The notes below the pieces were generated by a model that made no database searches, was not told the DNA's origin, and saw nothing but the letters and a program-made list of their open reading frames with translations. 64,000 bases of DNA, from assembly GCA_046727435.1 (NCBI GenBank), contig JBKPCR010000099.1, positions 8,132-72,131 on the forward strand, written 5' to 3'. The DNA comes from CAVPRW01 sp046727435 [NCBI: bacterium]. GTDB taxonomy: Bacteria; Tectomicrobia; Entotheonellia; J063. The translations under genes and the position numbers were made by a program. Position 1 is the stretch's first letter. Each line of letters opens with the position of its first letter. Of this stretch, positions 8,694-18,243 are shown one piece after another.

Positions 8694-9614
8694 CTAGGGG
8701 AGGCAGTATACGTCGATGAACCAAGTGCGGTTCTTGTCGCGGGGACGCACGCGGACGGTCACTGTCTGCGGCCCCGACCCCTGCTCGACGTCATCGAGCA
8801 AGACGCGCTCGACCGTGCAGCCGTCCTGGTTGCCGATAGCGATGTAGTGGATACCGACCTCAGGCGCCTCCACATGCGCCTCATGCATGATTACGAGCTC
8901 GGGCTTGTAATAGGACCATTTGGTGTTGTTAGCGCCGTGGATGTCGGTCCAGGTCACTCCCCGGCCATCCAGGAGGTTACCGCTGCTGTCGAAGAACCGC
9001 GTGTCAATCTCGCGGACGTCCGAGTCCTCGACCTTGAAGTTATCGGTCTTGCTGTGGCTAGGAATGAAGCCGTGACGATTCGCGGGTGCGTTACCGCAGT
9101 CTACCTCGTCCAAGCCCGTGATCCCAGCCTTACCAAGTTCCTGGCAACCGAGCAAGAAGTCCTCAAGGCGGGTCACCCATACCTTGTACTCGCCCCCAGG
9201 GTTGGGGGTATCATTATAGGGGACCAGCTGCACGGTCTTTGCGGGGGGATGATCCACATCATTTCCCGTGGCATGCTCACAGTCGGTGTCAACCACACTG
9301 CTGATAACCCCGCTGCTCACTACAAATTGACGACAGCGCGCAAAGTCCGTCGAGAGCAGCGTCTTGCCCGATGGGTCCGTGACCTGGAAGACGTATGTCC
9401 CATCGTCGAGGCCTGCCGCGTCTTGGGGCGCTCCGACCCCGGGGCCGCCATCCAGATAGACGTCATTCTTGTCATCGTAGATATTGAAGTTGACTTCGCT
9501 GCCATCCGGGAGCGTCGTGAAAATCGCCCCCGAGGGCGCGTGCGCCGCCGCCGGCACAACCAGGGCCGATGCCACACCGACGGCCAGGACCAACCTGATG
9601 ATTCCTTGCTTCAT
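8694..9614 (-). CDS. Secreted protein of unknown function
   Basis: The ATG at 9614 has GGAG six bases upstream and starts MKQGIIRLVLAVGVASALVV, a clear signal peptide that ends at AAAHA. The mature protein of about 285 residues is rich in beta-strand-like sequence. It starts with a segment containing GSEVNFNIYDDKNDVYLDGG and DDGTYVFQVTDPSGKTLLS, which looks like a prealbumin or SpaA-type fold. Later parts contain five or more cysteines (CRQF, TDCEH, LLGCQE, VDCG, DGCT, VYCLP), suggesting disulfide bonds in the periplasm or outside the cell. It shares its strand with the LamG/oxidase gene downstream, separated by the 32-bp palindrome. I do not recognise the family with certainty. Confidence 0.75.
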   Translation of the reverse strand: MKQGIIRLVLAVGVASALVVPAAAHAPSGAIFTTLPDGSEVNFNIYDDKNDVYLDGGPGVGAPQDAAGLDDGTYVFQVTDPSGKTLLSTDFARCRQFVVSSGVISSVVDTDCEHATGNDVDHPPAKTVQLVPYNDTPNPGGEYKVWVTRLEDFLLGCQELGKAGITGLDEVDCGNAPANRHGFIPSHSKTDNFKVEDSDVREIDTRFFDSSGNLLDGRGVTWTDIHGANNTKWSYYKPELVIMHEAHVEAPEVGIHYIAIGNQDGCTVERVLLDDVEQGSGPQTVTVRVRPRDKNRTWFIDVYCLP

Positions 9615-10053
9615 GGTACTCTCCATTCTGTTGTGATGCCCCACTGACGGGGGCCATGCGAAAGGGCGCAGGCTGCCGGTGTCGTGGTCACCCACTCCCC
9701 GGCGGATAGCCGGGGCAGCCACCGAGCGCGTGCGCCGTGTTGCCAGCCATGGCCGTACCAGCAGACGAGAGCGTATCAGGCAGCCTGTGCTGGCGCAGGC
9801 TTGAAGAGCAGCGAGGGTTGTGACCGAGGGACAGCCAAGCCTTGTAGGTGGATATAAGTGTGAGGAGCTGCAGGCGCGCAGCGATATACGATTCGTACTA
9901 TTGTGCGCTACCGTTCGTTATCGCGTGAGGGGCAAGGGGCGGTACATATGCCCCACGAGGGTCAGCCGATGCGCTGGACGTGAGAGGTGCCGCAGGACGG
10001 TGATGAGACAAGAGACGGTCCGAGCCGAGTGGACATAGCCCAGCGCCCGGACC
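9615..10053. other. Non-coding interval
   Basis: About 440 bases separate the start of the secreted-protein gene from the end of the first glycosyltransferase. It should hold the promoter of the minus-strand secreted protein. I see no convincing gene, tRNA or repeat in it. Confidence 0.5.
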
Positions 10054-11160
10054 TCACGCCAGAAGGGTGTCTATAAGCGTCTGGTAGCAGCGGACCATCG
10101 TGGTCTCCTGGAAACCCATGATGATCTTGGATCTCGCTGCGCGACTCATGGTTTGCAGATTCGATGAATCCTTCAGCCTGAGCAGCGCGGAGGCAAATCC
10201 CTCGCCTCCGTCGCCGGTATTTCTGAGGAAACCATCCTTGCCATCATCGATAATATTGCGGATTTCACCAACGTCTGAAGCGATCACTGGCAAGCCGACG
10301 GACATAGCTTCCAGGATGGTGAGAGGCATTTGCTCGGTAAATGACGTGAGTAAAAAGACATCTCCTGCCCTGAGATAGGGCAGCACCTCAACGCGCTGTC
10401 CCACCATGACGAGGCCTGTATGAATGTCTTTTTGAATGCTTAACTGCTCTATCTTTCGTCGTTCTGGACCATCACCTATAATGAGCAATTTGGTTTTCTT
10501 GTCTCTCTTATAGCAGTATTCAAAGACTTCCAATAACAGTGCGAAGTTTTTAACCGGATCCAGGCGACCAGAAAATATGATGACGAAATCTTCTTCGTCA
10601 AAATTTAATTCCTTTCTCATGCATCGACGGATATGATTGTCTGGTGAATAATAGTCCGAATCTATGCCGTTGGGAATCATCAGAACATGATTATCACGCA
10701 GCCAATACTTTTTCTGCACAGAGATCTTTAAATTGGAGCTCACGGTCACGAGTGCGGATGCCATCCGATACACAATAAATCGATAAACATCTCTCTTCCA
10801 TATGGTCATTCGTGCTTCTTCAATACTGAAGCCATGCTCATGATGGATAATTTTCTTAATTCCAGCTAGTCTCCCCACCCATATGGCATCCGTCGCTCCC
10901 CAATTATAGGTCATTAATAAACCTGGAGACACTTTCTTGATTTCTCTATATAGCTTCATAAGGTATTGAGAGAAATCTTTACTTTTATGAAAGATTATTT
11001 TTTCGATGTTATTCGTTTTAATCCACTGAAAAGCACGATCGTTTCCATCCAAACTAAGTATAATATGTTGATATTTGGAAAAAGTATGGTTAATAATCGA
11101 ACAGATGACTTTTTCCATCCCTCCGAGGCCAAATGATGGAATGACATGGAGAATTTTCAT
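10054..11160 (-). CDS. GT4-type glycosyltransferase
   Basis: A 368-residue GT-B retaining glycosyltransferase that would move a sugar from a nucleotide donor onto a lipid-linked EPS intermediate at the inner face of the membrane. The N-terminus MKILHVIPSFGLGGMEKVI has the glycine-rich GGMEK loop of GT4 enzymes. The Rossmann-like C-terminal half has FSGRLDPVKNFALLLEVF, and then TEQMPLTILEAMSVGLPVIA with the EX7E-type donor-binding motif. The gene is markedly AT-rich compared with the rest of the window and follows another AT-rich glycosyltransferase on the same strand after 32 bases, so the pair was probably acquired together. Confidence 0.92.
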   Translation of the reverse strand: MKILHVIPSFGLGGMEKVICSIINHTFSKYQHIILSLDGNDRAFQWIKTNNIEKIIFHKSKDFSQYLMKLYREIKKVSPGLLMTYNWGATDAIWVGRLAGIKKIIHHEHGFSIEEARMTIWKRDVYRFIVYRMASALVTVSSNLKISVQKKYWLRDNHVLMIPNGIDSDYYSPDNHIRRCMRKELNFDEEDFVIIFSGRLDPVKNFALLLEVFEYCYKRDKKTKLLIIGDGPERRKIEQLSIQKDIHTGLVMVGQRVEVLPYLRAGDVFLLTSFTEQMPLTILEAMSVGLPVIASDVGEIRNIIDDGKDGFLRNTGDGGEGFASALLRLKDSSNLQTMSRAARSKIIMGFQETTMVRCYQTLIDTLLA

Positions 11161-11192
11161 GGCGAGTAGCTTTCCTTACTGGAACATATCTC

Positions 11193-12359
11193 TCAATGCA
11201 TGGCGGAAGATCGCGTGATTTCTGTGATCAGCTCATCAAACCTCTGCAAATTCTTTTCCCAACAAAAATTTTGCTCAATAAATTGCTTGGCGTTCTTCCG
11301 AAGCCTTTCTCTCAGGCTTGCATCGTTGAGTAGTCTGATGGTGGCTGCGGCAAAATCTTCTGGGTCGTCCGCCATGAGAATTTCTTGGCCGGGCACCGCG
11401 TTAATGCCTCGATTCGCCATGGAGGTGGCGACCACGGGAACTCCCATAGCCATTGCTTCAAGGATCTTGTTTTGGACGCCCATGGCTACACGTAAGGGCA
11501 CCACGCAGACAGCGGCTTTGGAGAGATAGGCGCGGATATCCGGCACGAAACCTGTCACAGTCGTATGGCGATCGGCCAGTTTTCGAATTTGCGCGGTCGG
11601 ATGCATGCCCGCGATGATAAACTGGGCAGCTGGAATCTCACGTTTAATTAACGGGAAAATATAGCGGTGAAAATGCAGGACGGCGTCAGTGTTGGGAAAG
11701 TAATTCATCACGCCAGTAAAGATGATCGAGCCGTCATTGGGAGTATTGTCTGTGGAGAAATACTGTTGATCGACCCCATTTGGGAGGACGGTGATACGAG
11801 AACTATTGTCAAGCAGGGACTTCTCATGCTGAGAGGTTACCAAGCAGTGGTCAAATTGTTTAGAGAGGAACTGTTCAAAGCGAAAAAGCCTGCGAGACTC
11901 CGTCCGGTAAATCATCGAATAAGGAAAGGGAGCCATCGAAGAGAGATGTTCCCATTTCTTTGAATCAATGTCAACGTAATCAAGAATTTTCGGTGAAGAT
12001 ATATTGAGAGCATATTGAGCCATAGTTGAGCAATCGGCAAGTACTACATCTGGAGAAAGTCTTTGCACCACCTTTGCTAACACTCCTGAATAAAAATATG
12101 CAACGGATAATGGATAATTCGAAAAAAGAGATGTAAGACAAGATAAATAGGAAACAACGGTCTTATATTTAATTGGAAAAATGGATTCGCAGTATTGCCT
12201 CAGATGTTCTTGGCATGCATAATGTTCAGCACTAAATACTGGGTATACAAGCGTCAGATCATAATTCTTGGAGAGATGTTTGAGGAGATTATAACAGCGG
12301 ATACGATCGCCTCGATTTGGCGGATATGGACATGTATGGGCCAGATACAGTATTTTCAT
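11193..12359 (-). CDS. Sugar transferase, TIGR03087-like (exosortase-system associated)
   Basis: This 388-residue GT-B enzyme starts MKILYLAHTCPYPPNRGDRI, the typical opening of glycosyltransferases in exosortase/PEP-CTERM EPS loci (TIGR03087). Further motifs are LDYVDIDSKKWEHLS, ITVLPNGVDQQYFS, IIFTGVMNYFPNTDAVLHF and ILEAMAMGVPVVATSMANRG. The ATG at 12359 was chosen because family alignment starts there; an upstream in-frame start at 12428 would add 23 residues unlike the family. It stands first in a two-gene minus-strand unit with the GT4 gene at 10054 and is divergent from the plus-strand gene at 12642. Base composition is AT-rich. Confidence 0.9.
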   Translation of the reverse strand: MKILYLAHTCPYPPNRGDRIRCYNLLKHLSKNYDLTLVYPVFSAEHYACQEHLRQYCESIFPIKYKTVVSYLSCLTSLFSNYPLSVAYFYSGVLAKVVQRLSPDVVLADCSTMAQYALNISSPKILDYVDIDSKKWEHLSSMAPFPYSMIYRTESRRLFRFEQFLSKQFDHCLVTSQHEKSLLDNSSRITVLPNGVDQQYFSTDNTPNDGSIIFTGVMNYFPNTDAVLHFHRYIFPLIKREIPAAQFIIAGMHPTAQIRKLADRHTTVTGFVPDIRAYLSKAAVCVVPLRVAMGVQNKILEAMAMGVPVVATSMANRGINAVPGQEILMADDPEDFAAATIRLLNDASLRERLRKNAKQFIEQNFCWEKNLQRFDELITEITRSSAMH

Positions 12360-12519
12360 AAAGTACCCATGAATGAGGGCGTCCCAGGCTGAACGCAAGA
12401 TTGTCAAGATGTGCATTGCGTCCGCCACAAGGTTATGGGGGTCCGATCGAACTGATCGGACGTGTTCAGTGCCGCGATCACCGCATTATAACAAGAGTGG
12501 CATTGCGATGCAGAGATTT

Positions 12520-12549
12520 TTGCGCAGAGATGATCAGAAAATATATAAA
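12520..12549 (+). promoter_or_regulatory. Candidate sigma-70-type promoter
   Basis: TTGCGC at 12520-12525 and TATAAA at 12544-12549 are 18 bases apart (or TATATA at 12542-12547 with 16). They lie in a short AT-rich patch in the 282-base divergent interval, about 90 bases before the start at 12642. The match is moderate and based on E. coli-type consensus only. Confidence 0.3.
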
Positions 12550-12641
12550 TACCCTAAATCTCAGAGACACCGAGGGTGATCAGGTGTTATTATCAGTTTT
12601 GCAAGGTACCCTTCGCGGCGATGGCTTTCAGAGGTGGCGGC

Positions 12642-15242
12642 ATGCTGTGCTCGCTTATCATCACAGAAGAGAGTGGAATCGCTCGCTTTGACGAGCCGGT
12701 AATTTTGGGCCTTCCATTTCCGCGCGGCGTGCTATCGCAGACCCAGCGATTATCGCTGATCGCTGACCGACAACAGCAACGACTGCCGTTGCAGGTGGAG
12801 GTGCTCGATCGCTGGATTGACGGTAGTGTCAGATGGGCACTGTTGGATTTCCAGGCCACTGTCGCGGCCGGCCAGACCATGGAATACCACCTCCGGTCCG
12901 CGCCTGATTCCCCGCCAGTCCAAGATTCACAGGTTTCTCTGGTGCAGGCTCAGGACGCCTGGACGATCGATACCGGTGTGGCCCGCTTCACGTTGAATAC
13001 CCACACGCTCAGGCTCTTTGATGAAGTGGTCAGCGGGGGGGCGGTGATCGGCGAGGTTGCGGGGAGCCAGATTGTGCTCACCGACGCGGAAGGCCAGACA
13101 TACGAGCCGAAAATCGATCGCATCGCGGTGGAGGCTTCTGGACCGCTCAGGCTTTCCCTCGACATACATGGGAAATTGATCTCTCCAGGCCGGGAACCTC
13201 TGGCAGAATACAGTGCCCGTTTGAGCTTCTATGCCGGAAGCGGCGTGGTTGAACTGAAGTTGACCATTCATAATCCCAGAGCCGCCAAACACCCGGGCGG
13301 TGTCTGGGACCTTGGCGATCCCGGATCGATCTACTTCAAAGACCTCTCTCTGCACACCGCTTTGCGCACAGACAGGGCTGCCGCCATGTGGACCGCCCAG
13401 CCGCAAGAGCCCTTTGTTGCGGTCGCGGGTGCAGCGGTAGAGATCTATCAAGACTCCAGCGGTGGGACGAACTGGCAGAGTACCAATCACGTCAATGCCG
13501 ATGGTCGGGTCATGCAGCGGTTTCAGGGATATCGCGTGCAGGTCGGTGAGATGACGGTCGCGGCGGGGAAGCGCGCCGCCCCGACTATCCTCGTCTATGA
13601 TCCCAGTGATCACCGGAGTATCGCCGGTGCTGTAGAGGGATTCTGGCAAAATTTTCCGAAGGCGCTTGAGGTCCATGGCAATCGACTAACCATTGGGGTG
13701 TTCCCACGCCAGTCCGCCGATGTCTATGAGCTACAGGGGGGTGAACAAAAGACACATACGCTGTTTTTAACATTCGGCCAGCATCGGCACCACGCCGCAG
13801 GGCTGACCTGGGTGCATGATCGATTGGTGCCACGCGCGCAGCCTGAATGGTATGCGCAGTCTAAGGCCATCAGTTATCTCATACCGCAAGCTCGGGATGA
13901 CCATCGCGACTGCCTGGCCCTCATCGATACCGCCATCGCCGGGCCGAACTCGTTCTTCGAGCGGCGAGAGATCAGCGATGAATACGGCTGGCGTCATTTT
14001 GGAGACCTCTATGCCGATCACGAAGCTGTCGGCCATCAGAGGGCATTTCCGCTTATCTCGCATTACAACAATCAATACGATGCCATCTATGGGATGCTGA
14101 TCCAGTATCTCAGAAGCGGCGACGTGCGCTGGTTCCACCTCATGCGCGATTTGGCAAGACATGTCATCGATATCGATATCTACCATACACAGGAAGACCG
14201 TCCAGACTACAACGGTGGTCTGTTCTGGCATACAGATCATTACGTCGATGCGGCCACCGCCAGCCACCGCAGCTATTCACAGGCCAATCGGGAGACGCAG
14301 GGAGGGTGTCGCTATGGCGGAGGGCCGTCGAACGAACACAACTACACCACCGGTTTGCTCTACTATTACTTTATAACTGGCGACATCGGCGCACGTGAAG
14401 CCGTTCGCAGCCTCGCCGATTGGGTCATCAAGATGGATCAGGGCTGGCGAGCGCTTCTGAGTTGGTTCGACAGACGTCCAACTGGCCTGGCCAGTGCCAC
14501 AACGAGTCGGCAATACCATGGCCCCGGGCGCGGAGCTGGGAATTCTATCAATGCGCTGATCGATGCCTACCTGCTGACTCGTGAGGAGCGGTATCTGACC
14601 ACAGCTGAGGTGCTAATCCGTCGGTGCATTCATCCCGCCGACAATATTCAGGCGAGAAATCTGCACGATGTGGAACATCGCTGGTCCTATACGGTCTTCT
14701 TGCAGGCCCTCGGTAAGTATCTGGACGTGAAGATCGAGCAGAATTCCCTCGATTTCATGTACGGCTATGGTCGGGAGAGTTTGCTCCACTATACTCGCTG
14801 GATGCTTGAGCATGAAGTGCCCTATGCCACGGTCTTAGATCGGGTCGAGATTCCGACAGAAACATGGCCGGCACAGGACATCAGGAAAACGAATGTCTTC
14901 GATGTTGCGGCGAAGCATGCCGATGAACCGCTCCACACAGCCTTTCGTCAGAAAGCCGATTTCTTCTTCCACGCTTGTATCCGCGATTTGCGGTCGTTCG
15001 ACACCTGCACCCTAACCCGCCCACTTGTGTTACTCATAACCAACGCGTTTCGGCATACATACTTCCAGCTCCACCCAGATGAGCTCGCTCCCCGCCCCGA
15101 CCAGCCGTATGATTATGGGAAACCGGAGCACTTCACCCCGCAGCTCGCTGAGCTCTATCAGGCTAAAGAATGGCTGATCGCGCTGTCACAAACGGCGAAG
15201 CACCTCGGCCGGTGCCTTATTAGACCATACGGGAACGGTTAA
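12642..15242 (+). CDS. PcRGLX/YetA-like polysaccharide-active protein
   Basis: The protein of 866 residues starts with a beta-rich domain containing ARFDEPVILGLPFPRGVL and DGSVRWALLDFQATVAAGQT. These match the N-terminal RIFT-barrel domain of the PcRGLX/YetA family, named after a rhamnogalacturonan exolyase. The centre, rich in His, Tyr and Trp (NEHNYTTGLLYYYF, GPGRGAGNSINALIDAYLL), looks like an alpha/alpha-toroid of polysaccharide lyases and glycosidases. No signal peptide is visible, so it may act in the cytoplasm or be released. The start at 12642 has AGGTGG upstream; an in-frame GTG at 12576 would add 22 residues. A role in cutting or trimming a polysaccharide is inferred; catalytic residues were not identified. 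Confidence 0.65.
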   Translation: MLCSLIITEESGIARFDEPVILGLPFPRGVLSQTQRLSLIADRQQQRLPLQVEVLDRWIDGSVRWALLDFQATVAAGQTMEYHLRSAPDSPPVQDSQVSLVQAQDAWTIDTGVARFTLNTHTLRLFDEVVSGGAVIGEVAGSQIVLTDAEGQTYEPKIDRIAVEASGPLRLSLDIHGKLISPGREPLAEYSARLSFYAGSGVVELKLTIHNPRAAKHPGGVWDLGDPGSIYFKDLSLHTALRTDRAAAMWTAQPQEPFVAVAGAAVEIYQDSSGGTNWQSTNHVNADGRVMQRFQGYRVQVGEMTVAAGKRAAPTILVYDPSDHRSIAGAVEGFWQNFPKALEVHGNRLTIGVFPRQSADVYELQGGEQKTHTLFLTFGQHRHHAAGLTWVHDRLVPRAQPEWYAQSKAISYLIPQARDDHRDCLALIDTAIAGPNSFFERREISDEYGWRHFGDLYADHEAVGHQRAFPLISHYNNQYDAIYGMLIQYLRSGDVRWFHLMRDLARHVIDIDIYHTQEDRPDYNGGLFWHTDHYVDAATASHRSYSQANRETQGGCRYGGGPSNEHNYTTGLLYYYFITGDIGAREAVRSLADWVIKMDQGWRALLSWFDRRPTGLASATTSRQYHGPGRGAGNSINALIDAYLLTREERYLTTAEVLIRRCIHPADNIQARNLHDVEHRWSYTVFLQALGKYLDVKIEQNSLDFMYGYGRESLLHYTRWMLEHEVPYATVLDRVEIPTETWPAQDIRKTNVFDVAAKHADEPLHTAFRQKADFFFHACIRDLRSFDTCTLTRPLVLLITNAFRHTYFQLHPDELAPRPDQPYDYGKPEHFTPQLAELYQAKEWLIALSQTAKHLGRCLIRPYGNG

Positions 15243-15262
15243 CTCAGCTCTCCGACAAACTT

Positions 15263-15289
15263 CCCTCTCCCTCCGGGAGCGGGCGAGGG
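15263..15289. repeat. REP-like GC-rich inverted repeat
   Basis: CCCTCTCCC, then TCCGGGAGCGGG and CGAGGG form an imperfect hairpin of the CCCTCTCCC...GGGAGAGGG kind found scattered between genes in many bacterial genomes. It lies 21 bases after the stop at 15242 and could also act as a transcript end. Confidence 0.45.
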
Positions 15290-15465
15290 TGAGGGAGGCT
15301 GCCCCTACTCCTGCCGAACTACCTCTAACCGCCAGCGCTGAGGTCCCTGCGCTGGCACGCCTCGTCCCTCTGGTGTCGAGTGAGCCAGGGGGACTTCTAA
15401 GCTCAACCGCTCGCGAGAGATGGCGAAATAGGTGGTCAAGAAGTGCTCGTCCTTATTGGCAAAGT

Positions 15466-15525
15466 AGTATTATAGATAATAATTAATTTATATTAATGAA
15501 TTAATGTTATTATGAGTACTCATTG
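15466..15525. other. Strongly AT-rich patch in intergenic region 15243-15560
   Basis: From TAGTATTATAGATAATAATT to about 15525 the sequence is nearly all A and T and repeats ATTAAT/ATTAAT-like words, against a GC-rich background. It lies about 120 bases upstream of the decayed FN3-PKD-LamG gene and may be its promoter region or a curved or H-NS-like protein-binding site. The rest of the 318-base interval shows no gene. Confidence 0.4.
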
Positions 15526-15641
15526 AAAGCGATAGCAGCTGTCTAAAACACTAAGAAGCGATGGACCCGAGACACGAGAGCACTGCTAGAAACCTGCGAG
15601 ACGACGGGGAGGATTGGAAGGGTGGGCGTCTGTCGAGCAAG

Positions 15642-17983
15642 ATGCGAGTTTTCCCAAACCCCATTGCAACACTGCTCATGACCATCGTGATGAGTGCCCA
15701 GCTGCATGCAGCCGAGGTCCAGCTTACATGGACTGCCCCGGCCACCAATGTCGACGGCACCCCCCTGACCGACCTAGCCGGGTATCGGGTGTACTATGGG
15801 CAAACAAGCGGCAACTTGACACTTAAAGTCGATGTCGGGAACCAGACTACGTACCTGCTCTCTGGGTTAATAGGCGGTCAAGTATACTACTTCGCAGTCA
15901 CCGCCTATGATACCTCTGGCAACGAAAGCGGGCTCTCCGACGGGGCAAGTGCCACGACTCTCAGTGATACCCCACCCCCATCAGTGGCAAGCTTTACCGG
16001 CACGCCCATCACAGGATCAGCACCGCTCACCGTCACGTTCACCGATACCTCTACGGGGCAAATCACAACATGGGGCTGGAGCTTCGGGGATAACACTGGC
16101 AGCTCCGTGCAGCACCCCCAGCATACCTATGCCAGCGCTGGTACCTATGCTGTGACGCTTACCATTAATGGTCCCGGTGGTTCCAAGACTGCTACCAGGC
16201 AGGGGTATATCACCGTCATTGCCCCTCCCCACACCAAGCACAGGACTGGTGGCCGCTTATGGCTTCGATGAGGGAACAGGCTCGACACTCACCGATATCT
16301 CCGGTAACGGCAATCACGGCACCATTTCTGGGGCACATTGGATCAATTCGGGACGATACGGCAAGGCTCTCATCTTTGGTGGCGTCAACGATTGGGTGAC
16401 CGTGAACGATGCGCCCTCCCTCGACCTCACCACTGGAATGACGCTAGTGGCTTGAGTTTATCTGACCGCCTTGAGCGGGGGTTCAAGGAACGGATGGCGC
16501 ACCGTCATTCTGAAACAATCGCCGGGTCAGTTATAGCGGTTTTCACTCCGATATATGGGGCAACTGGAGGCTAAACTCCCGTCTCCCAGGGGAAGTTGTG
16601 GTGGATGCCATACAGCTGCTCGGGAACCGCTCTAGGTTATGCCCTCTATGCCAATTCCGATCACAATTGTCCCAGTGGATATGTCTATACCAGGGGGGAG
16701 CAGGGAGTGTTCGGAAACGCCCAATTGCCGCTGAACATCTGAAGGCACCTGGCCACTACCTATGATGGGGCGGCGCTTAGGTTGTGTGTGAACAGCTCGC
16801 TAGTCGGGAGTCGATCCCTGACCGCCTGCATCAGGGCCTCAGGGAGTCCGCTACATATTGCTGGGAACAGAGTCTGGGGTGACTATTTCAAGGGCCGCAT
16901 CGACGAGGTGCGTGTATACAATCGCGCACCAACGTCCAGCCAGCTGCAGACGGCTATGAATCCCCTGTGTCGCCCCCGGAGGGTTACGCTCGCCTGCAAC
17001 ACCCCGCTAGCAATGCAGCTGGAGGAGGCATTACGTGGTAACGCCCGTGCGGGCATAGAGAAGACTGTCGGATGGTCTATGGTGGACAGCGCTACCAACC
17101 GAAACCTACGTCTGCGTGATGCAAGCGCCTCCTCAGAGGCCCAACCGCATCTCGTTGATGTCGGTGAGCTACAATTAACGCCGCAATGGCAACGGATTGA
17201 GATCAGCGAAACGTTCGTCAATCCAGTCGTCATAGCCTGTGCCGTAAGCACCGCTGGGAGCGCCGCAGCACTCATCGACGTTCGCCATGTAGAGCCCTCA
17301 GGTTTCGAAATTCGCTTACAGCAAATGATCGCTGGAGCCGGAACACCTCTCAGTGGCGTCGCAGGCTTCCTGGTGCTAGAACGAGGGACGTATACTCTAT
17401 CAGATGGCACCCTTGTGGAAGCCGCAAGCGCTGTGGCGACGTTGTCCGGGGCGTCGTATGGACGCCCTTCAGCCGTCCCTTTAACCGCATCCTCGTGGTG
17501 CTGACCGCCGTTAGGAGCGACGATGAGGTGGGGCCCGTCGCCCGTCACCAGTCGTGTCCAGGTGTTGACGCAGAGCTACCTCCGTGTTGACCTGTACAGA
17601 GGAGGTTCCACGACTCATGCCAGCGGCAATACCAAGCTGTCCTACATCGCCTGGGAGCCGTCAGCGGGCACGCTGCAGGGCATAACGTTTGAAGCACAGA
17701 GAGCCCAGGACATCGCACGTGGGCAATGGCATGCTCTGGCATTCCTCGGCGCGTTCGACGCCCCCCGGTTTTACTCGCCGAGGTCCAGGGAGGTGGCTCC
17801 GGCCATCCCCTGACCTTGCGCTGGGATGCCATGCGCGCGGACGGCGTCGAGGTGACGATCGACGCCAGGCCGTATGGCGACGCACACGACGTCCCGCCGC
17901 GATGGTGGGCTATATCGCGCTGCGCTGACGTCACCGATCGGTGTGAATTGGGGGGGACAATTTGGCTTGACGGCTGTACATAG
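15642..17983 (+). pseudogene. Decayed secreted FN3-PKD-LamG protein gene
   Basis: The signal peptide (ATLLMTIVMSAQLHA) is followed by fibronectin III (VQLTWTAP to GLSDGASATT) and a PKD domain (GSAPLTVTFTDTSTG, WSFGDNTGS). A frame change near 16235 leads into a LamG domain (LVAAYGFDEGTGSTLTDISG). The LamG is broken by TGA at 16453-16455, where relatives have Trp in EAWVY, by an extra segment near 16530-16630, and by TGA at 16740-16742. The frame then runs through RIDEVRVYNRAP and a beta-rich region to TGA at 17502-17504, continues in the same frame, and shifts again near 17780 before ending at 17983. With at least six lesions the gene cannot make its full product. Its LamG is closely related to those at 5023-8406. 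Confidence 0.8.
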
Positions 17984-18243
17984 ATGTGATAGTTATTAAT
18001 TCCCCCGCTGGACTCCCCCTGATGAGTCAGCCTCAACATTCCCTGAATCGTTCAACTATGAGGCGTCCCTCACCGCCGCAGTCGTGTGGGGCGAGCCATG
18101 AGGCCAGCTGCGGGCAACCGCGAGACGAACGTGGCAGAGTGTGGCTGCGGGCTCGGCAGGCAGCTGACTCTGCCGCACCTGTCTGGCGGTGGTGAAGACG
18201 TGATCCGAGGGCAACCATTCGTCCCTGGTGATGGGAAGGGGTA

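Noticed and set aside
9820-10038. A 72-codon plus-strand frame in the interval before the first glycosyltransferase
   Set aside because: Sequence is basic and without family features, there is no ribosome-binding site, and it shows no relation to neighbours.
15642-17983. Programmed frameshifting in the FN3-PKD-LamG gene
   Set aside because: There are several stops and more than one frame change plus an inserted segment, which is decay rather than recoding.
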